Assembly: GCA_938034875.1 (NCBI GenBank)
Contig: CALHND010000013.1
Coordinates: 95,445 to 159,444, forward strand
Source of the DNA: an uncultured Clostridia bacterium
Lineage (GTDB): Bacteria > Bacillota > Clostridia > Oscillospirales > Acutalibacteraceae
Length of the DNA stretch: 64,000 bases
Direction: 5' to 3'
Shown here: piece by piece, positions 37,410 to 46,852 of the stretch
How positions within the stretch are numbered: position 1 is the first letter of the stretch
Layout: every line of letters starts with the position of its first letter
Made by a program: the position numbers and the translations under genes
The notes under the pieces: generated by a model
What the model was told of the DNA's origin: nothing
What the model saw: only the letters and a program-made list of their open reading frames with translations
Database searches by the model: none

Positions 37410-39599
37410 TTATACTCTTTCAAACAGCCACAGTTTTCCGTACATGTCCTTTTCAATAACTTTAACGGTAAGACCTTCACGAAGCTGTTCTCCTGTATAT
37501 TCGTCCCCTGTTAAGCTATCTTTGTAAACAGCGTCCTTATCGGCAGCGGTAATTTGCAGTGTGAATGTGACATCCTCATCAGATGTTCCGCTGTTTTGCA
37601 CATATGTCAGGAGTATGCGGTCGGCGTAGTTTTCGCCTGATTCTTCAGTGGATACATAGTAATATGAGCTTGCTCCGTATTTGTTCTCATACGGAGAAAC
37701 AAGACGATACAAATCTCCACGCTTAATGAGCTGCTCAACAGAACGATAAAATTCAGTTTGAGCTTTAATCTCATTCTTTACATTGTCATTCATGTGAAGA
37801 ATGTTGAGCTCATATCCAAGCATTCCGGCCAGTGCAACCTTGTACTTATAATCGAGTACGTTCATATAATCATCCAAAACCATAGGGTTTGAAACATGGC
37901 ATGACATGACGTATGACGGATAAGCAATTGTTGAGCCGTATTGAATGAATACACGTTGACGTCCGCTGGTGTTATCGCTTGTCCAAATCTGTGTAGAAAC
38001 AGACATCATAGCAAGGTCGTAACGACCGCCACCCCCGCTGCAATTTTCAATCATAACATTGGGATATGTTTCCATGAACCAATGGAAAAGGTCGTAAACC
38101 CCAAGCATGTAGCGGAAGGTTGTTTCATCCTGGCGATCAGCGGGCAGATATGGTGAGCCGGGCTCGGAAATGTGACGGTTACAGTCCCATTTTATGTAGT
38201 CAATTGCAACACCATCAAAGGTTTCTTTGAACGATTTTTTAAGATATTCAACAACATTCGGGTTTGCAAAATCCAGAACATACTGTGTGCGTGAAAGTGA
38301 ACCGTTGCGCCCCTCGCTCGAAATGCACCAATCGGGATGAGCGCGGTAAAGGTCGCTGTCGGGGTTTATCATTTCAGGCTCAATCCAAATACCGAATTTC
38401 ATACCCGACTGTTTTAATTTCGAAACAAAATTAGCCAGTCCGTCGGGGAATTTTTCGGTGTTTGTGTACCAATCGCCAAGGCCTGCGTGATCATCATTAC
38501 GCTTACCAAACCAACCGTCATCCATTACGAGCATATCCATACCGTATTTGACGCCCTCATTAGCAAAATCAATCAGTTTTTGCTGGTCAATGTTAAAGTA
38601 GCAAGCTTCCCATGTATTAAGTACTATTGGGCGCTTTTCAAACGGTTCACGCGGAACAATTGCATCACGAACAAAGGAATGCATTTTTCTCGACATATCG
38701 CCAAGTCCGTTATGTGTATACATCATAATAGCTTCGGGTGAAGAAAAGCTCTCACCGCTTTCTAATTTATATCCGAAATTTTCCTCACCAAGACCTACGC
38801 AGACACGTGTGTTTCCGTTTTGGTCAACCTCGACCTCATCCAAAAAGTTTCCGCTGTAAACAAAGTTAAATGCGTAAACATCACCCTGTGTTTCTGTGGT
38901 GTTTTTGCCAAGCAAAGCCATAAACGGGTTCAACTGTGGGCTTGATGCACCGCGGCGGCTCATGACACGCTGGTTGCCTATCATAACAGGATTGCGCTGA
39001 ATATTTCTCTCTTCCATGTGTGCACCGTAAAGTGTGAGCATATCAAAATCATGTCCCGGTATATCAAGGCAAAGGCTCATAGCCTTTTCGATTTTTACAC
39101 TATCTTTACCGCAATTTTCAAGAGTAAAATAACGTGAAATTATATCGTGCTTTGGAAAAACTGTATAGAAAAGGTTGAGCTTACAACCGGTAACACTGTC
39201 ATTTAAATGGACAATAAGAGTCTCTGTTCCCTCCTGAGCGCGTGCACAGGGGATTCTATCAATTTTATGTCTGCCGCTGATAATTTCGTGGCTATCATAT
39301 ACAAAGCTGGTGCAGCAATCTCCTGCCGGGGCACGCAACTTTAGTGATGTGCAACGGAAATCGCCGCTGCCGAAATACGAAAATTCACTTAAATCGTCGT
39401 TAAGCGAAAATCCCTCGCCCAGTTCCTCAAGATACGGAGAAAAGCTACGAAATCTTGCCTTATACGAATAGTCAGATTCCCCTTTTTTGCCGTAATACAA
39501 ATGAACAAGAAAACGATCCCTTTCTATTTTAAACGCATATTCGGTATTTGCAGTTTCAAGAATGAATCGCTTGTTAACATTATCAAATTTTATAGACAT
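37410..39599 (-). CDS. Glycoside hydrolase family 36 alpha-galactosidase
   Basis: Removes terminal alpha-galactose from raffinose-type sugars or galactomannan pieces. 729 residues, the usual size of the tetrameric cytoplasmic GH36 enzymes, with no signal peptide. Seen: an N-terminal beta domain, then WEACYFNI, MLVMDDGWFGKR, GIWIEPEMINPDSDL, the nucleophile YIKWDCNR (Asp near 472), CSGGGGRYDLAM, and the acid/base region WTSDNTSG (Asp near 542). AGGAGG lies upstream of the ATG. Single gene, no linked sugar transporter. Confidence 0.95.
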   Translation of the reverse strand: MSIKFDNVNKRFILETANTEYAFKIERDRFLVHLYYGKKGESDYSYKARFRSFSPYLEELGEGFSLNDDLSEFSYFGSGDFRCTSLKLRAPAGDCCTSFVYDSHEIISGRHKIDRIPCARAQEGTETLIVHLNDSVTGCKLNLFYTVFPKHDIISRYFTLENCGKDSVKIEKAMSLCLDIPGHDFDMLTLYGAHMEERNIQRNPVMIGNQRVMSRRGASSPQLNPFMALLGKNTTETQGDVYAFNFVYSGNFLDEVEVDQNGNTRVCVGLGEENFGYKLESGESFSSPEAIMMYTHNGLGDMSRKMHSFVRDAIVPREPFEKRPIVLNTWEACYFNIDQQKLIDFANEGVKYGMDMLVMDDGWFGKRNDDHAGLGDWYTNTEKFPDGLANFVSKLKQSGMKFGIWIEPEMINPDSDLYRAHPDWCISSEGRNGSLSRTQYVLDFANPNVVEYLKKSFKETFDGVAIDYIKWDCNRHISEPGSPYLPADRQDETTFRYMLGVYDLFHWFMETYPNVMIENCSGGGGRYDLAMMSVSTQIWTSDNTSGRQRVFIQYGSTIAYPSYVMSCHVSNPMVLDDYMNVLDYKYKVALAGMLGYELNILHMNDNVKNEIKAQTEFYRSVEQLIKRGDLYRLVSPYENKYGASSYYYVSTEESGENYADRILLTYVQNSGTSDEDVTFTLQITAADKDAVYKDSLTGDEYTGEQLREGLTVKVIEKDMYGKLWLFERV

Positions 39600-39629
39600 T
39601 ATTTACCTCCTAAATGGATATTTACAGTT

Positions 39630-39658
39630 AATATATCATGTTTTACATCTTAAAACAA
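39630..39658 (-). promoter_or_regulatory. Promoter of the alpha-galactosidase gene
   Basis: Minus strand: TTGTTT (39653-39658), 17-base spacer, TATATT (39630-39635). Confidence 0.6.
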
Positions 39659-39679
39659 GGCTTAATTGGTTTTTTTGTA

Positions 39680-39717
39680 TAAAAAAACCGCCGAACAAAA
39701 AAGCTTGTTTCGACGGA
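39680..39717 (-). terminator. Terminator of the pyridoxal kinase gene
   Basis: Imperfect hairpin (CCGTCGAAAC with GTTCGGCGG on the minus strand, one G-U and one bulge) followed by TTTTTTT. Confidence 0.75.
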
Positions 39718-39718
39718 A

Positions 39719-40555
39719 TCATAAATCTTTTATTTTGTTAAGGTTTTTTTCAAAATTTACGCCATACCAGCGGCTATCCGGGTCACCTTTACTGTCCGCA
39801 ACAGCAAAATAAGTAAAATTGACTGCTGCCGCAACAGCCTTGTTAAAATCGCTTGTAGTGAGGCTCATAGCAGTGAGTGTGGATGCAAAAATATCACCAC
39901 TTCCATGAACCGACCCTAATATGCGTGGATTGTTGTGAAAAACAGTTTCTCCGGTGGCACAATCGTGTGCAACAGTACTGATTATATTTGGCTGGGTCTC
40001 TACACCGGTAATGACAATTTTTTTGCTGCACAACCGACTCAGTGCGTCAATCATTTTTCTCAAATCATCATTTGAAATATGCTGACCGTCAGAATTAACT
40101 CCTGTAAGCAAAGAACCCTCGGTTAAATTGGGCGTAATAATGTCGGCAACCGAGCAAAGACGGCGCACAGCGTCAATATTTTCCGAAGTAAACCCTCGGT
40201 AAAGCCTGCCGTTATCGCCGAGAATGGGATCAACCACTACAAGTGTGTTACTGCTCTTAAATTCGTTAATTATATTGTATATATATTCCCCCTGCTTCGC
40301 CGAGACAATATAACCTGAATAAATAGCATCGAACTTTGTATCCAAACTGCTCCAATGGTGAGCAATTTCTTGCAATTGCTCGGTCATGTCAAAACTAACA
40401 TATTCACCAAATTTTTGAGCGGTGTGAGTGGAAAGCAACGCCGTCGGCATAATTACGCATTCGTGTCCGACAGCTGATATAATAGGCAACGCAACCGTAA
40501 GCGAGCATTTTCCCATGCAGGAAATGTCGCTAATAGCCATTACTCTTTTTTGCAT
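39719..40555 (-). CDS. Pyridoxine/pyridoxal/pyridoxamine kinase
   Basis: Phosphorylates B6 vitamers to make or salvage pyridoxal phosphate. Ribokinase fold, 278 residues. Seen: the N-terminal AISDISCMGKCSLTVALPI, PTALLSTHTA, DPILGDNGRLY, ADIITPNLTEGSLL and the anion-hole/catalytic HGSGDIFASTLTA. Start at 40555, because GAGGTGGG lies 3-4 bases upstream; the frame running to 40663 is a random extension. PdxK/PdxY-type enzymes cannot be told apart confidently here, so no symbol is given. Monocistronic. Confidence 0.9.
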   Translation of the reverse strand: MQKRVMAISDISCMGKCSLTVALPIISAVGHECVIMPTALLSTHTAQKFGEYVSFDMTEQLQEIAHHWSSLDTKFDAIYSGYIVSAKQGEYIYNIINEFKSSNTLVVVDPILGDNGRLYRGFTSENIDAVRRLCSVADIITPNLTEGSLLTGVNSDGQHISNDDLRKMIDALSRLCSKKIVITGVETQPNIISTVAHDCATGETVFHNNPRILGSVHGSGDIFASTLTAMSLTTSDFNKAVAAAVNFTYFAVADSKGDPDSRWYGVNFEKNLNKIKDL

Positions 40556-40582
40556 ACTCCCACCTCGCTTTTCTAACGGATT

Positions 40583-40611
40583 ATTATAACTCATTTTGCT
40601 GAATGTGTCTA
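40583..40611 (-). promoter_or_regulatory. Promoter of the pyridoxal kinase gene
   Basis: Minus strand: TAGACA (40606-40611), 17-base spacer, TATAAT (40583-40588). Confidence 0.7.
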
Positions 40612-40649
40612 TACCATGTAATACAATAATGAAAAATTTTACAAGTGCA

Positions 40650-40681
40650 GAAAATAAGGACAACCTAAAAAAGTTGCCCTT
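40650..40681 (-). terminator. Terminator of the lipoprotein gene
   Basis: Minus strand: AAGGGCAAC and GTTGTCCTT pair with one G-U, which would be an A-C mismatch on the plus strand. TTATTTT follows, 21 bases after the stop. Confidence 0.7.
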
Positions 40682-40701
40682 AATAATTTATTTAACCAAT
40701 T

Positions 40702-41313
40702 TTACACAGCGTAGAAAGCAGCTAAAATTTCGTCGGTGGCGTCCTCGATATATGAAATAGCAGTAATATTTGACATATACTTTCCGGCCTTTATGCATAC
40801 CTGCTTCTCGTAAATTTTTATTCCCGATGCTTCACCTGAAACTTCAATTGCATGGCGTGTTTTACCGGCAAATGTTACGGTTGTCTTTTCTGCAACAATG
40901 TTTTCTAATCCCATATTTTCCAAACCGGTTTTTATAGTTTCAATAGATGCGTCAATATATGCACTTTCATCCATTGTCGATCCGTAAACCAACCCCAGAT
41001 TTTCAAGATTGATATTTATCATCTGGGTATTATCACTTTTTGCAGCAGACATATCATAAATAATGTTTGCTTTTTCAATTGCTTCAGCTATTTCTTCGCC
41101 TACAGCATCTTTAGCAATATTGTTCAACTCATCAATTTCTTCGTCTGTAAGAAATGTCCAATCGTCATCTAGTTTGCAGCCGATGCCGATAAATTCATTT
41201 TCATATTTATTGTTTTCGTTTGAGCCTGTGGGTAATTGTTTTTCCGAATTGCCGCAAGACACCAGAGCAAAAACCATTACACTTGCCAAAAACAGCGCTA
41301 AAAATTTTTTCAT
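40702..41313 (-). CDS. Small lipoprotein of unknown function
   Basis: A 203-residue protein with a classical lipoprotein signal: MKKFLALFLASVMVFALVSCGNS, lipobox LVSC with Cys20 as the anchor. The mature part (about 183 residues) has no motif I recognise. It contains GIGCKLDDDWTFLTDEEID and a helix-rich centre, then TTVTFAGKTRHAIEV, a pattern seen in exported proteins that resemble the DUF-type lipoproteins of Clostridia. It may share the promoter at 41344-41372 and lies downstream of the SGNH hydrolase gene by 69 bases. Confidence 0.8.
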   Translation of the reverse strand: MKKFLALFLASVMVFALVSCGNSEKQLPTGSNENNKYENEFIGIGCKLDDDWTFLTDEEIDELNNIAKDAVGEEIAEAIEKANIIYDMSAAKSDNTQMININLENLGLVYGSTMDESAYIDASIETIKTGLENMGLENIVAEKTTVTFAGKTRHAIEVSGEASGIKIYEKQVCIKAGKYMSNITAISYIEDATDEILAAFYAV

Positions 41314-41343
41314 ATCTAACCCTACCCTTCAATAATCAAACAT

Positions 41344-41372
41344 ATTGTACCATATTGTCAGGCGAAACACAA
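41344..41372 (-). promoter_or_regulatory. Possible promoter of the lipoprotein gene
   Basis: Minus strand: TTGTGT (41367-41372), 17-base spacer, TACAAT (41344-41349). Confidence 0.5.
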
Positions 41373-41382
41373 CCACTCGACT

Positions 41383-42051
41383 TTATATTTCACGAAGCAC
41401 ATCAATCAGTAGGTCGGCAATTTTCTCATGTCCTAGCGCATTAAAATGCAGTCCGTCAACCATGTACTTATCACATTCGTCCTGATTATTCGGGTCAATT
41501 CCAACGTCGTTAAACAAATCAACCACCGCAATCCCATGCTCTTCTGCCTTTTGTTTTATTATATCAACATATCCACGAAGCGGCAAAGCATCACCAAGCT
41601 TCATCTGTCGGTGAGACGGCTCGCTGTCAACGATATCTCTGTAACGGCAATGTGCAGGTGTCATGAAAACAATCTTTGCGGTAAATTCGTTTTGCAAAAA
41701 TGTCATAAGGAATTCAAGAGCACCGTAAAAGGTCGATGGTGTAGTATCGTCGGGGCTGCCAATCGGCGCATCGCCGTGAATGTAGTCATTAACGCCACCG
41801 TATACAACGATAATGTCGGCGTTTCTATCCATGTAAAATGCACGTCCGCAAAAGCACAGGTCGTAATGAGGCTTATAGCTCGGTGTGCTTTGATGTGCAA
41901 AGCGGCTGCCGCTTATCGAGTAATTGCGAATTTCCGAAACATCACATTTGCGCTGAACAACCCTATCATAGCAGTTATTTACATCCTCAAGTCCTATTCC
42001 CTCAGTAATACTGTCTCCAAGAAAATTTATGATTTTGCCCTTTAAATCCAT
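41383..42051 (-). CDS. SGNH/GDSL-family hydrolase
   Basis: Esterase/lipase-like hydrolase of 222 residues, without a signal peptide. Block I FLGDSITEG carries the nucleophilic Ser, block III is GGVNDYIHG (Gly and Asn of the oxyanion hole), and block V is DGLHFNALGHEKIA with the catalytic Asp-x-x-His. This is a complete catalytic set. Substrate unknown; relatives deacetylate carbohydrates or act on small esters. The ATG at 42051 follows AGGAAG by 9 bases; a GTG three codons earlier is possible. Confidence 0.88.
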   Translation of the reverse strand: MDLKGKIINFLGDSITEGIGLEDVNNCYDRVVQRKCDVSEIRNYSISGSRFAHQSTPSYKPHYDLCFCGRAFYMDRNADIIVVYGGVNDYIHGDAPIGSPDDTTPSTFYGALEFLMTFLQNEFTAKIVFMTPAHCRYRDIVDSEPSHRQMKLGDALPLRGYVDIIKQKAEEHGIAVVDLFNDVGIDPNNQDECDKYMVDGLHFNALGHEKIADLLIDVLREI

Positions 42052-42100
42052 ATTAACCACTTCCTTATACTATGCGCGTATTTTGCAAAATTCGACGAAC

Positions 42101-42129
42101 ATTATAACACAATAAAAGAACCTAGGCAA
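42101..42129 (-). promoter_or_regulatory. Promoter of the SGNH hydrolase gene
   Basis: Minus strand: TTGCCT (42124-42129), 17-base spacer, TATAAT (42101-42106) with an extended TG. Confidence 0.7.
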
Positions 42130-42147
42130 CAAATTATTTATAAAAGT

Positions 42148-42170
42148 ACAGCTTCCCTGACGAGAGCTGT
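42148..42170 (-). terminator. Weak hairpin after pdp
   Basis: Arms ACAGCT and AGCTGT with an 11-base loop, then ACTTTTA on the minus strand, 26 bases after the pdp stop. Possibly a weak terminator of the nucleoside operon. Confidence 0.4.
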
Positions 42171-42195
42171 TGGTATTTTGCACCATTTTCGGTTT

Positions 42196-43494
42196 TTATC
42201 TAATCATCTTGTAAATAAGCGGTTTTGCACTGGGTTTTTCTTTGCTAAGTGTCACCGCTGACAAATAACATTCAGCTTCCAGCGAAAATTCGTTTTTGCC
42301 CGAATAAAGTGTCGCAAGTACATCGCCTGGTTTAACAAATTCACCGATTTTTTTAGCAATGATTATACCAGCGCCGTAATCAATTTTATCATCGGCGGAC
42401 GCTCTGCCTGCGCCCAGCATAACGCTTGTGTTTCCGATTTTTTCGGCATCCATTGCGGTTATATATCCTTCGGTGTTGCTGACAACTTCAAATGAATAGG
42501 CTGACTGTGGCAGCAGTGATGTGTCATCAATACATTTTATATCTCCGCCTTGAGCTGCAATCCACTCTTTCATTTTATTAAACGCTGCGCCAGATTCCAA
42601 GGCTGTAATTACACGCTGCACAGCTTCATCGTGCGACAAGTCCAATGCAAGCGATATCATTTCGCTTGCGAGTGCAATACACACCTCTCGCAAATCGCCC
42701 TGCTTCTCATTTTTTAAAACCGACACTGCCTCGGCAACCTCCAAAGCATTGCCAATGTTATGTCCGAGCGGTGAATCCATATCGGTAAGAAGCGCTGCAA
42801 TATTTCGGCCGCATTGTTTGCCGATTTCCACCATTTTGCCTGCCAGCACCTCGGCATCCTCTACCGTTTTCATAAACGCTCCGCTGCCGACCTTAACATC
42901 AAGAACAATCGAATGTGAGCCAGCCGCAATTTTTTTGCTCATTATGCTGGAGGTAATAAGCGGTATGCTGTCCACAGTTGCGGTTACATCACGCAATGCG
43001 TACAATTTTTTATCAGCCGGTGTTAAATTGCCCGTCTGTCCGATTACTGCCATGCCTACTCTCTCAACCTGTGACAAAAACTCATCAGAAGAAAGCGATG
43101 TTTTGTATCCCGGAATTGCTTCAAGCTTGTCTACCGTGCCTCCGGTATGACCAAGTCCCCTGCCCGACATTTTGGTAACCTTACCACCCAGTGAGGCAAC
43201 AATGGGCGCCACAATCAAAGAGGTTTTGTCTCCTACACCGCCGGTGCTATGCTTATCAACCGACAGGGTGCCGAACTGCGACAAATTAACGGTATCTCCC
43301 GAATGAGCGATCCAATTGGTGAGCTGTACAGTTTCTCTGTCGGTCATTCCTCGGAAATAAATGGCCATCATCAGCGCCGACGCCTGATAATCGGGTATCT
43401 CCCCGTTGGTATATCCTTTTATAAAAAAGGATATCTCCTCATCGGTCAGCTCTGCACCATCTCTCTTTTTATGAATAATGTCGTACATCCTCAT
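42196..43494 (-). CDS. pdp: Pyrimidine-nucleoside phosphorylase
   Basis: Splits uridine, deoxyuridine or thymidine with phosphate to free base and (deoxy)ribose 1-phosphate. 432 residues. Seen: DIIHKKRDGAELTDEEI at the N-terminus, DKHSTGGVGDKTSLIVAP (phosphate and family signature), KMSGRGLGHTGGTVDKLE, and YALRDVTATVDSIPLI. Final gene of deoC-deoD-deoB-cdd-pdp. The product sugar phosphate feeds DeoB and DeoC encoded upstream. Confidence 0.96.
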   Translation of the reverse strand: MRMYDIIHKKRDGAELTDEEISFFIKGYTNGEIPDYQASALMMAIYFRGMTDRETVQLTNWIAHSGDTVNLSQFGTLSVDKHSTGGVGDKTSLIVAPIVASLGGKVTKMSGRGLGHTGGTVDKLEAIPGYKTSLSSDEFLSQVERVGMAVIGQTGNLTPADKKLYALRDVTATVDSIPLITSSIMSKKIAAGSHSIVLDVKVGSGAFMKTVEDAEVLAGKMVEIGKQCGRNIAALLTDMDSPLGHNIGNALEVAEAVSVLKNEKQGDLREVCIALASEMISLALDLSHDEAVQRVITALESGAAFNKMKEWIAAQGGDIKCIDDTSLLPQSAYSFEVVSNTEGYITAMDAEKIGNTSVMLGAGRASADDKIDYGAGIIIAKKIGEFVKPGDVLATLYSGKNEFSLEAECYLSAVTLSKEKPSAKPLIYKMIR

Positions 43495-43556
43495 TTTCGT
43501 GGCCCCTTATCAGTTTGGTATTGTTATGTTACTAACATCCCTTGCATTAATAAAAA

Positions 43557-43952
43557 TTACAACTTGAATGCAAGTGGTAAAAGTTGCGATAGGCAATGTT
43601 TTTCAAAACTATCCTGACCGTTTACAATTAAAATTTCAAAATCGGCTTCGCAAAATTCCGCCATTACCTGACGGCACACGCCGCATGGCGGAAATGCGCC
43701 CGTAATTTTTCCGTCTTTTCCTCCCGCAACTGCTATCATCGAAAAATCCTTTTCACCCTCGCTGACTGCTTTTAAAAAAGCGGTGCGCTCGGCGCAAACG
43801 GTGGGAGTAAATGACGCATTTTCAACATTGCAGCCTAGATAAACCTTACCTGATTTAGTCAGTAATGCAGCTCCCACGCGATAACCTGAATAGGGCGCAT
43901 ATGCATTATCCATTGCTTTTATTGCAAGCTTGCACAGTTCGGTTTCGGTCAT
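43557..43952 (-). CDS. cdd: Cytidine deaminase
   Basis: Deaminates cytidine and deoxycytidine to uridine and deoxyuridine, which Pdp then cleaves. 131 residues, the homotetrameric type. Seen: APYSGYRVGAALLT, CNVENASFTPTVCAERTA (zinc Cys and catalytic Glu) and PPCGVCRQVMAEF (two zinc Cys). It starts 12 bases after deoB ends, with AAGGAG before the ATG. Confidence 0.97.
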   Translation of the reverse strand: MTETELCKLAIKAMDNAYAPYSGYRVGAALLTKSGKVYLGCNVENASFTPTVCAERTAFLKAVSEGEKDFSMIAVAGGKDGKITGAFPPCGVCRQVMAEFCEADFEILIVNGQDSFEKHCLSQLLPLAFKL

Positions 43953-43964
43953 ATTACTTCTCCT

Positions 43965-45125
43965 TTACAAAATCAAATCGAGAAAACTCTCTCCGTCACA
44001 TTTAAATTCAATATTTAGATAATCAGCAACCGTTGCGGCAATATCGGCAAAGGTGCCGCGTGTGCCAAGATTTACTGGTTTTACATTATGGCCGTATACG
44101 ATCAGCGGTGTATATTCGCGCGTGTGATCGGTGCTTTTATCACCGGGGTCACAGCCGTGGTCGGCGGTAATCATCAGTATATCATCGTCACCAAGTTTAT
44201 TTGTAAAACCTGGCAGCCAACCGTCAAATTCGGCAAAAGCGGCGGCATAGCCGTCAATGTCCTGACGGTGACCGTAAAGCATATCAAAATCAACCAAATT
44301 AACAAAGCATAAACCATCAAAATCGCGTTCAACAGCTTCGATAGTGCATTCCATGCCCTCGGTATTCGAGTGAGTAACAACCTTTTCAGTTACTCCCCTG
44401 CCAGCAAAAATGTCCGATATTTTGCCTATAGCAATTACTGCTTTTCCACTATCCTTTACTACATCAAGCAGCGTTTTTTTAGGGGGCTCAAGCGAAAAAT
44501 CACGGCGGTTTGCGGTACGCTTAAAGTCGGGATATGTGCCTGTAAAAGGTCTTGCAATTACCCTTCCCACTGCGTGTTCTCCGCAAAGCAATTTACGTGC
44601 AATTTGGCAGTATTCGTACAGCTTTTCTGGCGGCACAATATCTTCATGAGCGGCTATTTGAAACACACTGTCTGCAGATGTGTAAACAATTAAGTCGCCC
44701 GTTTCGATATGCTGCTTTCCGTAATCAGCTATTACCTCTGTGCCTGAATAAGGCTTGTTACACAGCACCCCTCTGCCAATTGCTTTAGAAAAGCTGTCCA
44801 AAATATCACTTGGAAAGCCATTAGGATAAGTCGGCATCGGTTTTTTCGACTCAATACCTGCTATTTCCCAATGTCCAATTGTAGTATCCTTGCCACGCGA
44901 GCGCTCGGTCATTCGTGCAACCGCCGCAAGTGGCGCCTCAGTTTTGCCCAGAAAATCCAGTCCATCTATGTTGCCAAGTCCCATTTTACACATATTTTCG
45001 CAACAAAACTTATCAGACGATGATATGCGTTTTATGGTATTGCAATCACTGTCACCAAAATCGGCTGCATCGGGCATCTGCCCCGCACCGCAGGAATCTA
45101 ATACGATAAGAAATACTCTTTTCAA
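43965..45125 (-). CDS. deoB: Phosphopentomutase
   Basis: Interconverts (deoxy)ribose 1-phosphate and 5-phosphate with Mn2+. 386 residues of the alkaline-phosphatase superfamily. Seen: the metal and nucleophile regions LDSCGAGQMPDAADFGDSDC at the N-terminus, DTTIGHWEIAG (the phosphorylated Thr), VDFDMLYGHRQD, and C-terminal ITADHGCDPGDKSTDHTREY. It links the nucleoside phosphorylases on either side to DeoC. Confidence 0.97.
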   Translation of the reverse strand: MKRVFLIVLDSCGAGQMPDAADFGDSDCNTIKRISSSDKFCCENMCKMGLGNIDGLDFLGKTEAPLAAVARMTERSRGKDTTIGHWEIAGIESKKPMPTYPNGFPSDILDSFSKAIGRGVLCNKPYSGTEVIADYGKQHIETGDLIVYTSADSVFQIAAHEDIVPPEKLYEYCQIARKLLCGEHAVGRVIARPFTGTYPDFKRTANRRDFSLEPPKKTLLDVVKDSGKAVIAIGKISDIFAGRGVTEKVVTHSNTEGMECTIEAVERDFDGLCFVNLVDFDMLYGHRQDIDGYAAAFAEFDGWLPGFTNKLGDDDILMITADHGCDPGDKSTDHTREYTPLIVYGHNVKPVNLGTRGTFADIAATVADYLNIEFKCDGESFLDLIL

Positions 45126-45140
45126 AATAAACCCTCTCTA

Positions 45141-45884
45141 TCAATCGAGTCGTTTGGCGGTTTTTAGTGCAAGCTCCATCATTTCGGTAAAGGAATTTTG
45201 CCGCTGCTCCGCAGATAAGCTATCCCCCGTTAAAATATGGTCGGATATTGTACATATTGCAAGTGCATTTTTGCCGCTGCGAGCAGCATTCATGTACAGC
45301 GCCGCTGCTTCCATTTCAATCGCCATAATGCCCATTTTACTCCAACAATGAGTAGCGCCAAGTGCATCGGGCATTCCTTCCTCGTCGCTGTAAAATGTGT
45401 CCGATGAAAGCAAATTTCCGACATGGTATTTTAGGCCGATTTGGTCGGCGGTATCGGTACATTCTTTTAGCATTTTATAGCTGCAAATGGCTGAAAATGT
45501 TCCCGGCAAATGATATTGATGCGCAAAATTCGAGTTGGTTGATGCGCCCATTCCAATAACAATATCACGAACCTTGATGTCGGGATTAACCGCACCGGCA
45601 GAGCCGATGCGCATAATGTTTTCCACACCGAAAAAATTATACAGTTCGTGTGAGTAAATGGCTATAGACGGCATTCCCATGCCGCTGGCCATAACAGACA
45701 CGCGTGTGCCATTATAGTATCCGGTATATCCGTGTATGCCGCGCACATTGTTAATCAGTTTTGCGTCGGATAAAAAATTTTCGGCAATGAATTTTGAGCG
45801 CAGAGGATCGCCGGGCATAAGCACAGTTTTTGCAAAATCCTCAGGCGATGCGTTTATATGCGGTGTCGGGTACATCTGTGACAT
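45141..45884 (-). CDS. deoD: Purine-nucleoside phosphorylase, DeoD type
   Basis: Cleaves purine nucleosides with phosphate to the base and (deoxy)ribose 1-phosphate. 247 residues, hexameric NP-I family. Seen: PTPHINASPEDFAKTVLMPGDPLR, GTRVSVMASGMGMPS, RIGSAGAVNPDIKVRDIVIG, EMEAAALY (nucleoside-binding Glu) and CTISDHILTGD (general-acid Asp). AAGGGGG precedes the ATG. Second gene of the operon, 15 bases after deoC. Confidence 0.97.
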   Translation of the reverse strand: MSQMYPTPHINASPEDFAKTVLMPGDPLRSKFIAENFLSDAKLINNVRGIHGYTGYYNGTRVSVMASGMGMPSIAIYSHELYNFFGVENIMRIGSAGAVNPDIKVRDIVIGMGASTNSNFAHQYHLPGTFSAICSYKMLKECTDTADQIGLKYHVGNLLSSDTFYSDEEGMPDALGATHCWSKMGIMAIEMEAAALYMNAARSGKNALAICTISDHILTGDSLSAEQRQNSFTEMMELALKTAKRLD

Positions 45885-45899
45885 TTCATTTCCCCCTTA

Positions 45900-46568
45900 T
45901 TAGTAGCTTTCGTTCGATGACTCATTTTTTGCTAAATTTACTATGCGACTTGTTCCAAGACGGGATGCACCAAGATCAATGTATTCCTCTGCATCGGCAA
46001 GCGCTGTAATGCCCCCTGCAGCCTTAATTTTAACCGATTTGTCCACATTGGCGGCGAACAGAGCTATATCCTCTCTGGTAGCGCCTGATTTAGAAAATCC
46101 GGTTGAGGTTTTGATAAAATCTGCTTGCGACTGGCTGACAATTTCGCACATTTTAACCTTTTCCTCGTAGGTCAGCAAGCAGATCTCAATTATAACTTTT
46201 AATATTTTGCCTTTGCACGCTGATTTTATCACTTTTATTTCTTCTAAAATATCATCGTATCGCTTATCCTTAAGCCAACCAATGTTTATAACCATATCAA
46301 TTTCATCAGCACCATTTTTAACAGCATCCTCTGTTTCAAAACACTTTACTGCTGTCGTGCTATATCCATTTGGAAACCCGATAACGGTGCATATTTTTAT
46401 TCTGTCGCCAACATACTCTTTTGCCTGTTTAACATATGATGCAGGTATGCATACCGATGCTGTACCAAATTTAATGCCATCATCGCATATTGCCCTGATT
46501 TCATCCCATGTTGCAGTCTGGCTGAGCAATGTATGGTCGACCTTTGAAAGTATTTCGTTCAAGTTCAT
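45900..46568 (-). CDS. deoC: Deoxyribose-phosphate aldolase
   Basis: Splits deoxyribose 5-phosphate into glyceraldehyde 3-phosphate and acetaldehyde. 222-residue TIM barrel. Seen: [48 protein letters not shown], the Schiff-base lysine in [14 protein letters not shown], and [16 protein letters not shown]. First gene of the nucleoside salvage operon, preceded by its promoter. Confidence 0.97.
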   Translation of the reverse strand: MNLNEILSKVDHTLLSQTATWDEIRAICDDGIKFGTASVCIPASYVKQAKEYVGDRIKICTVIGFPNGYSTTAVKCFETEDAVKNGADEIDMVINIGWLKDKRYDDILEEIKVIKSACKGKILKVIIEICLLTYEEKVKMCEIVSQSQADFIKTSTGFSKSGATREDIALFAANVDKSVKIKAAGGITALADAEEYIDLGASRLGTSRIVNLAKNESSNESY

Positions 46569-46606
46569 TTTATCGCCGCCCTGTTTTTTATTTCCTTATA
46601 TTATTT

Positions 46607-46635
46607 ATATTACCATTCTGCAGCTAAAAAAACAA
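46607..46635 (-). promoter_or_regulatory. Promoter of the deo operon
   Basis: Minus strand: TTGTTT (46630-46635), 17-base spacer, TAATAT (46607-46612). No clear DeoR or cre operator was seen. Confidence 0.5.
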
Positions 46636-46645
46636 TTGGATTTAA

Positions 46646-46692
46646 TATAAAAACACACCGCAAAGTTAAAACTGATTACGGTGTGTTTTTTA
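46646..46692 (-). terminator. Terminator after the isochorismatase-fold gene
   Basis: Arms AAACACACCG and CGGTGTGTTT around an 18-base loop, with T-rich sequence on both sides. The 46693-46852 stretch holds no visible gene. Confidence 0.7.
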
Positions 46693-46852
46693 ATTATATT
46701 GTATTTTCATGTTCAGCATTGCACTCATCTGTGTTCATTGCTTACTTAATTTTCTGTCTGTAATGGGGCGTATCAGCAGTATTTCATTTATAAAAAACTT
46801 CTGTTATTCTGAGTCCCAAAATACACAGTGATGTCCTTGATTAGTCAGCGCT